64,000 nucleotides of DNA, taken from assembly GCF_028656955.1 (NCBI RefSeq), contig NZ_JAMDGY010000007.1:56771-120770 (forward strand). The letters run 5' to 3'. The stretch is from Pseudomonas fontis (GTDB taxonomy: Bacteria > Pseudomonadota > Gammaproteobacteria > Pseudomonadales > Pseudomonadaceae). The position numbers and the translations under genes are program-made. Under the pieces are notes generated by a model. The model was not told the DNA's origin. It saw only the letters and a list, made by a program, of their open reading frames with translations, and searched no databases. Shown piece after piece: positions 34,801 to 43,839 of this stretch; position 1 is the first letter of the stretch; the number at the start of each line of letters is the position of its first letter.

Positions 34801-35889
34801 CGGCTGAGCGGCCTGTGTGGCGCACCAGCGCTCGGCGTGCAAACTCAGCTCCGGCCAGTGCGCCAGCACCTGGGTCCAGGCCTGGCCCATGTCGCGATCC
34901 ATGTTCCAGGCGCGCCACAAATCGACCATGGCCAGCTTCGCCCCGGCCGAAAGGCCCACTACATACAGGTCCAGAAACGCCTCGAGCTTTTCCCAGTGAG
35001 CGTACTCTTCCTGGATATAGATGTGCCACAGCAGCGGCCGCCCGGCCCACTGCGCACGGACAAAGGAGTCCTCGCCGCGCACGGCGTTGAACTCGCAACT
35101 CCACAGCAGGCGGTCATAGTCGTCCTGGCTGACGAAAGGCAGAATCTGCACCGTCAGCGCCCCGCGTTGCGCACAACTGCCGGCACTCAGCCCCGCCTCA
35201 CCAAGCCAGGTCCCGACATCACCGAGCACGCGCCCTTCCGGCACCAGCAGGTGATTGGGCCGGCTGTCGGCGGCCAAGGCTCCGAGCCAGCTGGCCAGCC
35301 CGGGGTTTTCGTAGGCGAACAGGGAGATCAGCCGCGCACCGGCCTGTGGCTGCACGCCCAGCCCGTCGAGAAACGCCTGGCGGGCGGCCGGGTCCTGCTC
35401 GAAGGCATGACGACGCTCCAGCAGGTTCGCCTCACGCAGCAGCCCGCCAGTCTTTTCGGTAAAGCCCGGGAAGAAGAACACCTTGCGCAAGCCATTGGGC
35501 TGCGGCGACGGCAAGCCGTGGCAACCCTCGACCCAGTCCTCGGCACTGAGGTAGTCCAGGTTCAGCCACAGCGCCGGGGTCGCCCGGGCGCACATCGCCT
35601 CGACATAGCCGGCCGGTAACTGGCAGGCGAAAGCGCCGATCACCACATCGGCCACCGCTGTCGGTTGCCACTCAGTGGGCCACTGGCATACCTGAACACC
35701 GGCCTGCCACTGCTGCGCGGCGCTGGCATCGGCGCCGGGGCACAGCCGCACGAAGGCGTTCAGGTCATCCACCCACAGGCGCACCGCGACGTCCTGCTCA
35801 GCCACCAGTTGCCGGGCCAGGCGCCAGGTCACGCCGATGTCGCCATAGTTGTCGACCACGCAGCAGAAGATATCCCAGGAAGGTTTCAT
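34750..35889 (-). CDS. earP: EF-P arginine rhamnosyltransferase EarP
   Basis: 379 residues. It transfers rhamnose from dTDP-beta-L-rhamnose to a conserved arginine of elongation factor P, needed to relieve ribosome stalling at polyproline. The start MKPSWDIFCCVVDNYGDIGV carries the catalytic aspartates D13 and D17, and the C-terminal lobe has the nucleotide-binding RGEDSFVRAQW motif; GT-B inverting fold. A GTG three codons earlier is possible, but the ATG gives the family N-terminus and follows GAGGTG. efp usually lies next downstream in Pseudomonas; here the prophage follows instead. The C-terminus looks intact (LVQFYRSWNGH), though the last residues could come from the phage att side. Confidence 0.96.
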   Translation of the reverse strand: MKPSWDIFCCVVDNYGDIGVTWRLARQLVAEQDVAVRLWVDDLNAFVRLCPGADASAAQQWQAGVQVCQWPTEWQPTAVADVVIGAFACQLPAGYVEAMCARATPALWLNLDYLSAEDWVEGCHGLPSPQPNGLRKVFFFPGFTEKTGGLLREANLLERRHAFEQDPAARQAFLDGLGVQPQAGARLISLFAYENPGLASWLGALAADSRPNHLLVPEGRVLGDVGTWLGEAGLSAGSCAQRGALTVQILPFVSQDDYDRLLWSCEFNAVRGEDSFVRAQWAGRPLLWHIYIQEEYAHWEKLEAFLDLYVVGLSAGAKLAMVDLWRAWNMDRDMGQAWTQVLAHWPELSLHAERWCATQAAQPDLATALVQFYRSWNGH

Positions 35890-35936
35890 GTCGGGCACCT
35901 CTTGCGCCTGCGGTAAAAAATCGTCAATTGTCCGGG

Positions 35937-35970
35937 TAATTGCTTGTGAGCAACAGAGCCGACGCAGAAT
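35937..35970 (+). promoter_or_regulatory. Possible promoter in the earP divergent region
   Basis: On the plus strand TTGTGA and GAATAA are 17 bp apart, about 55 bp before the gene at 36025. It is a weak match in a 135-bp divergent intergenic region. No clear element is seen for earP itself. Confidence 0.3.
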
Positions 35971-36024
35971 AAACAGGCGTTGGCATGCGACAATCCCGAC
36001 CCTTGCCCTGGCCAGGAGGCTGCC

Positions 36025-36435
36025 ATGCCTTACCGCGCGCGTCGTCGTGAAATGAAGATTTCCCTCAGCCCCCTGTCATTGATACTCAGCGTAGCCGTGG
36101 GTTTGTGGCTGGGGTTCGTGGCCATTGCCCTGAGTGCGTGGTTGCTCTGGAGCTACCTGCCGCAGGTGCAGCAGCCGCTGCGTGAAGCGCTCGTGCCGCC
36201 CGTGATAGCGCCGCTGCCGCCTGCCTATGGCACCCAGCAGCAGGCGCCGGAGCAGAACCACATGTTCGAGCAGTACAAGGAGATCCTGCGCAAGCAGGAG
36301 GTGCAGCAGGCTGAGCAACAGTTGCAGGACAACCCGCGCAACCTGTCCAACCCCAAATGCCAGTTCTGGCTGCAACAGAACCGCACCGCCCCGACCGAGA
36401 AAAGCCGCGCCAATGTCCTTGAGTTGTGTAACTGA
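36025..36435 (+). CDS. Small inner-membrane protein, conserved in pseudomonads
   Basis: 136 residues from the ATG after AGGAGGCTGCC. A short basic N-terminus is followed by one membrane span (about residues 17-42, ILSVAVGLWLGFVAIALSAW) and a periplasmic Gln-rich helix (FEQYKEILRKQEVQQAEQQL) ending in a segment with two cysteines (NPKCQFWLQQN and ELCN). Function unknown. One base separates it from the next gene, so they form an operon. Confidence 0.8.
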   Translation: MPYRARRREMKISLSPLSLILSVAVGLWLGFVAIALSAWLLWSYLPQVQQPLREALVPPVIAPLPPAYGTQQQAPEQNHMFEQYKEILRKQEVQQAEQQLQDNPRNLSNPKCQFWLQQNRTAPTEKSRANVLELCN

Positions 36436-36436
36436 A

Positions 36437-36919
36437 ATGAGCAAGACCGAACTGCTGCAACGCATCATCGAGCAACTGGGCGTGGACTACGACGTGCTCC
36501 AGCGCGCCGCGCAAACGGCCTACGAAGCGGCGACGGCGCAAGAGAACATTGCCGAGAACAAGTACGACACCTTGGGGCTGGAGGCGTCGTACCTGGCCAC
36601 CGGGCAGGCGCGGCGGATGGAGGAGATCCGTCAGGCGCGGATCGCCTTCGAACAGTTGAACGTGCGCGAATATGACCCAGAGCGTGGGGTCCAGGTGAGC
36701 AACCTGGTGGTGCTTGAGGACCTGGACGGCAAGCGTCAGCAGCTGTTCCTCGGCCCGGAGGCGGCGGGTTTGCGGATTGGCTCGGGCGAGCAACTGGTAA
36801 CCGTGATCACCCCACGCTCGCCGCTGGGGCAGCGCCTGGTGGGCAGGTTTGTCGGGGATGAGGTCGAACTGGTGCTGGGCGCTGCGCGGCAGTCCTTCGA
36901 CATTATCGAGGCAAGCTGA
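36437..36919 (+). CDS. GreA/GreB-like C-terminal domain protein
   Basis: 160 residues. The C-terminal 75 residues fit the FKBP-like Gre C-terminal domain: VSNLVVLEDLDGKRQQLFLG, then VITPRSPLGQRLVGRFVGDE, as in SPLGxALLGKxxGDxV of GreA. The N-terminal part is helical but lacks a clear long acidic-tipped coiled coil, so transcript cleavage activity is doubtful; it may act like Rnk or another secondary-channel factor. Co-transcribed with the membrane protein before it. Confidence 0.75.
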   Translation: MSKTELLQRIIEQLGVDYDVLQRAAQTAYEAATAQENIAENKYDTLGLEASYLATGQARRMEEIRQARIAFEQLNVREYDPERGVQVSNLVVLEDLDGKRQQLFLGPEAAGLRIGSGEQLVTVITPRSPLGQRLVGRFVGDEVELVLGAARQSFDIIEAS

Positions 36920-36923
36920 AGAG

Positions 36924-36951
36924 CATCGCGGGACTAGCCCGCTCCCACAGG
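36924..36951. repeat. Single REP-like element
   Basis: ATCGCGGGACTAGCCCGCTCCCACAGG is the same family of palindromic element as in the BIME array at 56 kb. It lies right after the stop of the Gre-like gene. The 110 bases up to the LysR gene hold a GGAGCCCGCCAGGGCTCC inverted repeat but nothing else visible. Confidence 0.75.
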
Positions 36952-37065
36952 ACAAGGCTCACTTCAACTCACTGCACAACTTTTGTAGCCGCTGCCGACA
37001 GGCTGCGCTGGAGCCCGCCAGGGCTCCCAAAGGCGGCGCGCAGGGCTGGCCCCGCGATGAGGCCT

Positions 37066-37992
37066 TCAGGCCAACGCATCAAAGCGCTGCGCCAAGCCCT
37101 GCTGGGCAAACTGCTCGATGATGAAGTCGACAAACACCCGGGTCTTGCCCGGCAACAATTTGTGCTGTGCGTAATACAGCGACAGGTTGCCGTCCTCCAC
37201 GTACCAATCCGGCAATACCCGCAGCAAGCGCCCCGTCGTCAGGTACGGCAGCGCAAACGGCATGCTCACCAGCGCAACCCCCAGCCCCTGCTCCGCAGCG
37301 GCGCAGGCCGCCTCCGAATCGCTCATGGTCATGCGCTGGCGCAGGCTCAACGGGCTCTGCTCCTGCCAGCGGCTGGTCAACGGCCACGAGCGCACCCGCC
37401 CCGTCTGCGGCGAGCGAATCAGGATACCCTCGGCATCACGCAAATCATCGGGCCGCACCAGCGGCTGGCAATCAGCCAGATAATCCGCCGACGCTACCAG
37501 TATCCGATGCGCCGGCGCCAGTTTGCGCGCCACCACCCCCGGCGGCAGCTCGAAGCCGCCACCAATCGCCGCATCAAAGCCTTGGCCGATCAGGTCGACC
37601 TGGCGATTGTCAAAATGCCAATCCGGCGAAATCGCCGGGAAGCGCCGCAGAAATTCCCCCAGCATCGGCAGGATGTACAGCCGGCCAAACACCGTGCCCA
37701 TGCTCACCTTGAGCGTCCCCGCCGGCTGCCCCTCGGCGCTGGCGAGGTTGGCCACGGCATGCTGGATGGTCTGGAAGCTGCTGCGCACTTCATCGAGAAA
37801 GCGCTGGCCGGCTTCGGTCAGGGTCAACCGCCGGGTACTGCGCTGGAACAGCCGAACGCCCAGGCGCGCCTCCAACCGGGCGACATTCTTGCCCACCGCC
37901 GCAGGCGTCAAACTCAGGCGCCGCGCGGCTTCAGCAAAGCTGCCACCCTCGGCACTGCGCACAAAACACTCGATACTGCTGAAGGTTTCCAT
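37066..37992 (-). CDS. LysR-family transcriptional regulator
   Basis: 308 residues from the ATG at 37992 (METFSSIECFVRSAEGGSFA). A winged HTH (AARRLSLTPAAVGKNVARLE) is followed by a LysR substrate-binding domain. It is divergent from the SDR gene over a 125-bp gap, the usual layout for a LysR regulator and its target. The effector is unknown. The final residues (FIIEQFAQQGLAQRFDALA) are typical of the family. Confidence 0.93.
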   Translation of the reverse strand: METFSSIECFVRSAEGGSFAEAARRLSLTPAAVGKNVARLEARLGVRLFQRSTRRLTLTEAGQRFLDEVRSSFQTIQHAVANLASAEGQPAGTLKVSMGTVFGRLYILPMLGEFLRRFPAISPDWHFDNRQVDLIGQGFDAAIGGGFELPPGVVARKLAPAHRILVASADYLADCQPLVRPDDLRDAEGILIRSPQTGRVRSWPLTSRWQEQSPLSLRQRMTMSDSEAACAAAEQGLGVALVSMPFALPYLTTGRLLRVLPDWYVEDGNLSLYYAQHKLLPGKTRVFVDFIIEQFAQQGLAQRFDALA

Positions 37993-38117
37993 TCGGCAAT
38001 TCCATACCAACGGTTTATACAGACTATAGCGATTACTGGCTTATCGAAGGGTAATCCCAGGCAGATACTCAGCCCATCCACAAGGCATCCGGCCTTGTCG
38101 TTTCGGGAGCACCTGCA

Positions 38118-38867
38118 ATGTCCGGTCAAAACAGCCTTATCGGTAAAGTCGCCCTGGTCCAAGGGGGCTCGCGTGGCATCGGCGCCGCCATCGTCCAACA
38201 CCTGGCCGCCGCCGGCGCTGCCGTGGCCTTCACCTATGTCAGCTCGCCAGACAAGGCCCAGGCGCTGCAACAGGCGGTCATCGCCAAGGGCGGCAAAGCC
38301 CTGGCGATCCAGGCCGACAGCGCCGATGCCGCCGCCGTGCAGCGCGCCGTCGACAGCGCCGCCGAACATTTTGGGGGCCTCGATATTCTGGTCAACAATG
38401 CCGGGGTACTGGCCGTCGCGCCGCTGGAAGAATTCAGCCTGGAGGACTTCGACCGCACCCTGGCGGTGAACGTGCGCAGCGTCTTCGTCGCCACCCAGGC
38501 CGCCGCGCGGCACATGGGCCAGGGCGGGCGCATCATCAACATCGGCAGCACCAACGCCGAGCGCATGCCGTTTGCCGGCGGCGGCCCCTATGCCATGAGC
38601 AAGTCGGCGCTGGTCGGCCTGGTACGCGGCCTGGCCCGCGACCTCGGGCCACGCGGCATCACCATCAACAACGTGCAGCCAGGACCGGTGGATACAGATA
38701 TGAACCCGGCCAAGGGCGAGTTCGCCGACAGCCTGATGTGCTTCATGGCGGTCGGGCGCTACGGCCACGTCGACGAGATTGCCAGCTTCGTCACCTACCT
38801 CGCCGGCCCGGACGCGGCCTACATCACCGGCGCCAGCCTGACCATCGACGGTGGCTTCGCGGCCTGA
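38118..38867 (+). CDS. Short-chain dehydrogenase/reductase, 3-oxoacyl-ACP reductase-like
   Basis: 249 residues, classical SDR. The nucleotide-binding glycine motif is G16-G17-S18-R19-G20-I21-G22; NNAG is at 93-96; the catalytic triad is S144, Y158 and K162 (NIGSTNAERM, PYAMSK). PGPVDTDMNP and ITGASLTIDGGFAA complete the family pattern. The R19 and following residues suggest NADP(H). The substrate is unknown. Probably controlled by the divergent LysR gene. Confidence 0.93.
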   Translation: MSGQNSLIGKVALVQGGSRGIGAAIVQHLAAAGAAVAFTYVSSPDKAQALQQAVIAKGGKALAIQADSADAAAVQRAVDSAAEHFGGLDILVNNAGVLAVAPLEEFSLEDFDRTLAVNVRSVFVATQAAARHMGQGGRIINIGSTNAERMPFAGGGPYAMSKSALVGLVRGLARDLGPRGITINNVQPGPVDTDMNPAKGEFADSLMCFMAVGRYGHVDEIASFVTYLAGPDAAYITGASLTIDGGFAA

Positions 38868-38873
38868 AGCCGA

Positions 38874-39761
38874 TCACTCTCCCGCCTTGGCGCCGCGACT
38901 TTGTACCAGCAACTGGACAAAGGCGCGGGCCGCCGGGGTCGGGGTTTTCGACCAGATCGCATACAGGTGGCGGACCGGCGCATCACACACCGGCACCGCC
39001 ACCACGCCACTGAAGCCACTGGCGATCCGCGCCGGCACCAGCCCCAGCGCCAGCCCGCGCTGCACGAACTTTTCCACCAGGCGGATATTGCCCACCTCGA
39101 ACTGCACACGGTGACGCACCGCCACCGCCGCGAAAGCTTCGTCGGTCTGGCGACGCGCGCCGGTACCGGCAGGGAAGTCCACCAGCGGCTGGTCCTGCAA
39201 CTGATCCAGGGCCAGGCGCTCGATGCGCGCCAGCGGATGCTGCGGCGGCAGCACGGCCACCAGCTCCTCTTTGGCCAGCAGCAGGTGCTCCACCCCGTCC
39301 AGCGACTCGCCAGACCACACGCCAATGAAGCCCACGTCCAGGCGCCGCTCGCGCACATCGGCAATCAGCAGCTCGCTGCGCCCCATCAACCAGCGGATAT
39401 CCACCTCGGGGTATTGATGATGGAAGCCCGCCAGCAAGTCGACCAGGTCCAGCTCCGTCAACGAGCTGATCTCCCCAATCGACAGCTGCCCGCGCACCAC
39501 CCCGCACGCAGCGGCAACGTCTTCGGCAATGCGCCGCGTCGCCTCCAGGGCAGAGCGGGCACTGAGCACGAAGGCCTCGCCAGCCGGCGTCAGGCGCACC
39601 CGCCGCGAGCTACGCTCGAACAGCAAGGTGCCGAGGTCATCCTCCAGTTTGGCAACCTGATGGCTGAGAGCCGACTGCACCACATGGCAGCGTTCGGCGG
39701 CGCGGGTAAAGCTGCCGGTGTCGGCGACAGCCAAGGCGTATTCGAGTTGTTTGAGGTTCAT
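38874..39761 (-). CDS. LysR-family transcriptional regulator
   Basis: 295 residues; MNLKQLEYALAVADTGSFTR and AERCHVVQSALSHQVAKLED form the HTH, followed by an effector domain with LSIGEISSLTELDLVDLLAG. It converges on the SDR gene with a 6-bp gap and is divergent from the MFS transporter 103 bp away, which it probably controls. Confidence 0.93.
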   Translation of the reverse strand: MNLKQLEYALAVADTGSFTRAAERCHVVQSALSHQVAKLEDDLGTLLFERSSRRVRLTPAGEAFVLSARSALEATRRIAEDVAAACGVVRGQLSIGEISSLTELDLVDLLAGFHHQYPEVDIRWLMGRSELLIADVRERRLDVGFIGVWSGESLDGVEHLLLAKEELVAVLPPQHPLARIERLALDQLQDQPLVDFPAGTGARRQTDEAFAAVAVRHRVQFEVGNIRLVEKFVQRGLALGLVPARIASGFSGVVAVPVCDAPVRHLYAIWSKTPTPAARAFVQLLVQSRGAKAGE

Positions 39762-39864
39762 GACTTATCTGTTTTAGAGATTGATTCAATGAAAATGATG
39801 CGTTGGATTCATGCTAGCGCATTTTCGATACTGGGCACCTCACCCCCCTGAAGCGAGACGGGCC

Positions 39865-41055
39865 ATGGCCACCTCCCCTGCACCACTGAGTCGCGCACTT
39901 CTCCTGCTGATGGCTACCGCCACCGGCCTTGCAGTAGCCAGCAACTATTACGCGCAGCCGCTGCTGCACAGCATCGCCGAGTATTTCGGCCTGACCAGCG
40001 CCGTTGCCGGCAGCATCGTCATCGCCGCCCAGCTCAGTTATGGCGCGGGCTTGCTGCTGCTCGCCCCTTTGGGTGATCTGTTCGAACAGCGGCGGCTGAT
40101 CGTGGTGATGATTGCGATCAGCACGGTTGGCCTGTTGATCAGCGCCTTCGCCCCCAGCCTGACCTGGCTGCTGGTCGGCACCACGCTGACCGGGCTGTTC
40201 TCGGTGGTCGCCCAGGTGATGGTGCCCATGGCGGCAGGGCTCAGTGAGCCCGAGCACCGTGGCCGGGTGGTCGGCACGCTGATGAGTGGTTTGCTGCTGG
40301 GCATTTTGCTGGCGCGGACGGCGGCCGGGTTCATGGCGACCCTGGGGGACTGGCGCAGCATCTACCTGTTGGCGGCGGCATTGATGGCGCTGAGTGCCAT
40401 CGCCCTCGCCCGTGCCCTGCCGGAGCGCCAGCAGCATGCCGGGCTGCGCTACCCGGCGCTGATCGCTTCGGTGTTCCGCCTGTTTGCCGAAGAGCCGGTG
40501 CTGCGCCTGCGCTCTCTGCTGGGGCTGCTCGCGTTCTGCCTGTTCGCGCTGTTCTGGACGCCGCTGGCGTTTCTGCTGTCGTCCGACCCATACCAGTATT
40601 CCGATGCAGTGATCGGCCTGTTTGGCCTGGCCGGCGCGGCGGGTGCACTGGCCGCGAGCTGGGCCGGGCGCCTGGCGGATCGTGGCAAGGGCAACCTGGG
40701 CACCACGGCTGGTTTGCTGGCGCTGTTGCTGTCGTGGGTGCCGCTGGCGTTTGCGCAGTCTTCCCTGGCCGCGTTGCTGGTCGGGGTGCTGGTGCTGGAC
40801 CTGGCGGTGCAACTGGTGCACGTGAGCAACCAGAACGCGGTGATTGCCCTGCGCCCTGAAGCGCGCAACCGGCTGAATGCCGGGTACATCACCTGCTACT
40901 TCATCGGCGGGGCGCTGGGTTCGTTGTTGGGCACGCAGCTGTACCAGCGCCATGGTTGGATGGGAATCGTTGCGGCCGGGTTCGTGATTGGCGCGATTGC
41001 CCTGATGGTGTGGTGGTGGGCGGAGCGCAAGGTGGTACAGGTGAGGGTTGCGTAA
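39865..41055 (+). CDS. MFS transporter, drug/sugar efflux type
   Basis: 396 residues with about 12 membrane spans. The start ATSPAPLSRALLLLMATATG and NYYAQPLLHSIAEYF are typical of a widespread MFS subgroup. The loop between spans 2 and 3 carries GDLFEQRRLIVVM, a motif A-like signature. The ATG at 39865 is chosen; the frame is open to 39811, which would add hydrophilic residues. Substrate unknown. Confidence 0.92.
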   Translation: MATSPAPLSRALLLLMATATGLAVASNYYAQPLLHSIAEYFGLTSAVAGSIVIAAQLSYGAGLLLLAPLGDLFEQRRLIVVMIAISTVGLLISAFAPSLTWLLVGTTLTGLFSVVAQVMVPMAAGLSEPEHRGRVVGTLMSGLLLGILLARTAAGFMATLGDWRSIYLLAAALMALSAIALARALPERQQHAGLRYPALIASVFRLFAEEPVLRLRSLLGLLAFCLFALFWTPLAFLLSSDPYQYSDAVIGLFGLAGAAGALAASWAGRLADRGKGNLGTTAGLLALLLSWVPLAFAQSSLAALLVGVLVLDLAVQLVHVSNQNAVIALRPEARNRLNAGYITCYFIGGALGSLLGTQLYQRHGWMGIVAAGFVIGAIALMVWWWAERKVVQVRVA

Positions 41056-41067
41056 CGGGTGGGCCCC

Positions 41068-41141
41068 ATCGCCGGCAAGGCCGGCTCCCACAGGTATCGA
41101 CAGCGCCGCGAATACCTGTGGGAGCTGGCCTTGCCAGCGAT
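41068..41141. repeat. Inverted REP pair (BIME)
   Basis: ATCGCCGGCAAGGCCGGCTC and its inverted partner GGAGCTGGCCTTGCCAGCGAT face each other across about 30 bp, between the convergent MFS and aprF genes. Such pairs may act as transcription ends or gyrase sites. Confidence 0.88.
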
Positions 41142-41155
41142 TGACCGCCTAGCGG

Positions 41156-42499
41156 TCAGTGCACTTGCAGGAACGCCTCATCCACCCGCGCCAGGTGCTC
41201 ATCGCGCAACGTCCCGGCGTAGAACTGCAACCTGATCCACGCCAGCAAATAGTCATACCGCGCCTGCGCCAGATCGCGCCGGGTAGTCGCCAATTGCTGC
41301 TCGGCATTGAGCACATCCAGATTGACCCGCTCGCCGCCCAGCACACTCTGCCGGGTCGAAGTCACCAGCGCTTCGGCCGAGGTCAACGCCCGCTGATAGG
41401 CCTTCAACCGCGCCACCCCCGACACACAGGCGTTGTACTGCCGGCGCAGCTCGATCAAGGTCGTCTGCGTCTGCCCATCCAGCTCATACTCGGCCTGCTC
41501 CAGGTTGCGGCTGGCCTGACGCGTCGAAGCCGACACCCCGCCACCGGCAAAGATCGGCACACTGATCTCGATACCCACGGTATTGGTCTCATAACGCTGG
41601 TTGTAGGTATTGCCGCTGTCGGACTCCATGCGCCGCGAGGTGGCAAACGCACTCACCCGTGGCAGATGCCCGGCCCGTGCCCGCTCCACTTCATACTGCG
41701 CCACTTCCAGCGCCTGACGCTGCGAGGCCAGCTCCGGGTTGTTGGCCAGCGCCAGCTCATGCCAGGCCTGGTAATTCGCCGGCTCCAAGGTGAACAGCGC
41801 AAAGCGCTCGTTCAACGGCGCCAGCTCATCGATGCGCATGGCTGGCTCACCAATTAGCGCGCCCAGCTCGCGCAGTGCCGCATCCAGGTCATTGCGCGCC
41901 TGGATCTCATCGGCATCGGCCAACTCATAGCGCGCCTGCGCCTCAAGAATATCGGTGCGTGTGCCCTCGCCCTGCTGGAACAACTGCTCGTTCTGGCGGA
42001 ACTGTTGCTCGTAGGCCTGCTTGCTCGCCACGCTGATCGCGATCTGATCCTGGGCAAACAACGCCTGGGTATAACTGCCCATCACCCGCACCAGCAGTTC
42101 CTGGCTCTTGCCGCGAAAGGCTTCGTCGGCATACAACGCCTGCGCCACACCCTTGCGATAACTGGCATAGGCCTCGTAGTCGAACAACGGCTGCTGGAGG
42201 ATGAAGCTGGAGCCATAGCTGTCGTAGTTGCGGTTCTCGGTGCCGCGACCCTTGTCGCCCAGATAGGTCGCCTTGGAGTCGTTGCGGCCCTTGTTGTAGT
42301 TGTAGGAAATATTCGGCAGCAGCCCGGCGCGGCCAATCGCGCGGTTTTCCTGGCCGGCTTCGTGGGCCTTGATCGCGCCAAGGAACACCGGGTCCTTGCG
42401 CAACGCCTGCTCATACACCTGGAACGGCCCCATGGCCTGCGCCGCCGTTCCCATTGCCAAGGCGAACGCCGCCATCAGCCCGGTTATCAAGCGTTTCAT
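41156..42499 (-). CDS. aprF: Outer-membrane channel of the alkaline protease type I secretion system (TolC family)
   Basis: 447 residues with a signal peptide (MKRLITGLMAAFALAMGTAA, then QA). TolC-type repeats with long helices; the family segment NISYNYNKG and QPLFDYEAYASYRKGVAQA near the N-terminus and QQLATTRRDLAQARYDYLLA near the C-terminus. With AprD and AprE it forms the channel that exports AprA from cytoplasm to medium in one step. It lies 11 nt after aprE. Confidence 0.93.
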   Translation of the reverse strand: MKRLITGLMAAFALAMGTAAQAMGPFQVYEQALRKDPVFLGAIKAHEAGQENRAIGRAGLLPNISYNYNKGRNDSKATYLGDKGRGTENRNYDSYGSSFILQQPLFDYEAYASYRKGVAQALYADEAFRGKSQELLVRVMGSYTQALFAQDQIAISVASKQAYEQQFRQNEQLFQQGEGTRTDILEAQARYELADADEIQARNDLDAALRELGALIGEPAMRIDELAPLNERFALFTLEPANYQAWHELALANNPELASQRQALEVAQYEVERARAGHLPRVSAFATSRRMESDSGNTYNQRYETNTVGIEISVPIFAGGGVSASTRQASRNLEQAEYELDGQTQTTLIELRRQYNACVSGVARLKAYQRALTSAEALVTSTRQSVLGGERVNLDVLNAEQQLATTRRDLAQARYDYLLAWIRLQFYAGTLRDEHLARVDEAFLQVH

Positions 42500-42510
42500 A
42501 CACGGGCTTC

Positions 42511-43839
42511 CTATTGTTCGGTCAACGCGGTCCCTGCTCGGTCGAGCAGAGGTTTGAACAGGTAATTGATCAGCGAACGCTCGCCCGTGCGCACAAACAG
42601 TTCAGCCGGCATGCCCGGCTTGATCACCAAGCCGTTGAGCCGCGCCAAGGCGTTTTCGCTGACGGTGCTGCGCAGCACGTAATAGGGCTGGCCGGTTTTT
42701 TCATCGACCATCTGGTCGGCGGAAATCAGCGCCACCTCCCCTGATACCCGCGGCGTGCTGCTCTGGTTGAAGGCGGTGAAGAGGATATCCACAGGCAACT
42801 GCAGCGCGACTTTATCCACAAGGTGCACCGGCAGGTGCCCTTCCACTTCCAGTGCGGTGCCCTGCGGCACCACCTCCAGCAAGGTTTCGCCGGCCCGCAC
42901 CACGGCGCCTTCGGTGTGCACACCGAGGTTCACCGCGATCCCATCAGCCGGGGCAACGATCTCGCTGTGGTGCAGTTCGAAGGACGCGGAGGTCAGTTGC
43001 TGTTCGAGGGTCACGCTTTTCAGCTGGGCTTCGGCCAACTGGCTGCGTACTTCCTTCTGGTATTCCTCCTGGCGTTGCTGCAGGTTCAGCCGCGATTCGA
43101 CAATGCCCTGCTCCAGGCGCGCGCTGTCCCCCATGTTCTGCGCCAGGTCGCGCTGCACCTGCGACAGCTGGCGCTGATAGTCGAGCAGGCGGTTACGCGG
43201 GATATAGCCATTGCTGGCCAGCGGCTTGAGGTTCTCCAGTTGCTGGCGCAGCGAGTCGGCTTGCGCCTCCAGGTCACCGCGCGCGCGGCGCATGCCGGCC
43301 AACTGGGCGATGCTGCCGTCGATATTGGCCTTCAGCCCGGCCTGCTCGCGGGCCTGGGCGTCGCGGCGGCTGCTGAACAACTGGCGCTGGCTTTCCAGCA
43401 GCAGGCCCAGTTGCGGGTCCGGGTCGTGGCTCAAGGCTTCCGGGAAGGCAATCGCGCCGAGGTTGTCACGCTCGCTCTGCCAGCGCGCCAGGCTGGCCCA
43501 GGCCATGCGGTACTGCGCCTGCAACGACTGCACATCGGCCTGCACCTGGGTCTGGTCGAGGCGGAACAACGGCTGCCCCTGCTTGACGCTCTGCCCCTCG
43601 TGAACCAGGATGCGGCTGACCACCCCACCGGCCATCGACTGCACCGCCTTGCGCTTGCCCGACACCACCACCGTGCCCTGCACCGCAATGCCCTGGTCCA
43701 ACGGCGCCAGGGTCGACCAGGCGACAAACCCGCCAAAGCCGACCAGGGTCAGCCACCAGCCAAGACGAACATAAAATCGCGCATCGCGGCCGCTGGCCGG
43801 TGCCGAAACTGCCTGTGTCATTTGTGCGTCCTTGCTCAT
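42511..43839 (-). CDS. aprE: Membrane fusion protein of the alkaline protease secretion system (HlyD family)
   Basis: 442 residues. A cytoplasmic N-terminus is followed by one membrane span ([20 protein letters not shown]), a biotinyl-lipoyl half motif ([20 protein letters not shown]), a long coiled coil (about 95-290) and the HlyD signature region near the C-terminus ([18 protein letters not shown]). It joins AprD to AprF. The start overlaps aprD by 4 nt (ATGA). Confidence 0.95.
   Translation of the reverse strand: MSKDAQMTQAVSAPASGRDARFYVRLGWWLTLVGFGGFVAWSTLAPLDQGIAVQGTVVVSGKRKAVQSMAGGVVSRILVHEGQSVKQGQPLFRLDQTQVQADVQSLQAQYRMAWASLARWQSERDNLGAIAFPEALSHDPDPQLGLLLESQRQLFSSRRDAQAREQAGLKANIDGSIAQLAGMRRARGDLEAQADSLRQQLENLKPLASNGYIPRNRLLDYQRQLSQVQRDLAQNMGDSARLEQGIVESRLNLQQRQEEYQKEVRSQLAEAQLKSVTLEQQLTSASFELHHSEIVAPADGIAVNLGVHTEGAVVRAGETLLEVVPQGTALEVEGHLPVHLVDKVALQLPVDILFTAFNQSSTPRVSGEVALISADQMVDEKTGQPYYVLRSTVSENALARLNGLVIKPGMPAELFVRTGERSLINYLFKPLLDRAGTALTEQ

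Noticed and set aside
34718..35104. N-terminal extension of the integrase frame through earP (605-residue version)
   Set aside because: It lies out of frame in an intact conserved gene, is low-complexity (Arg/Gly/Ala), and a GTG with a ribosome site opens the conserved integrase part at 34717.
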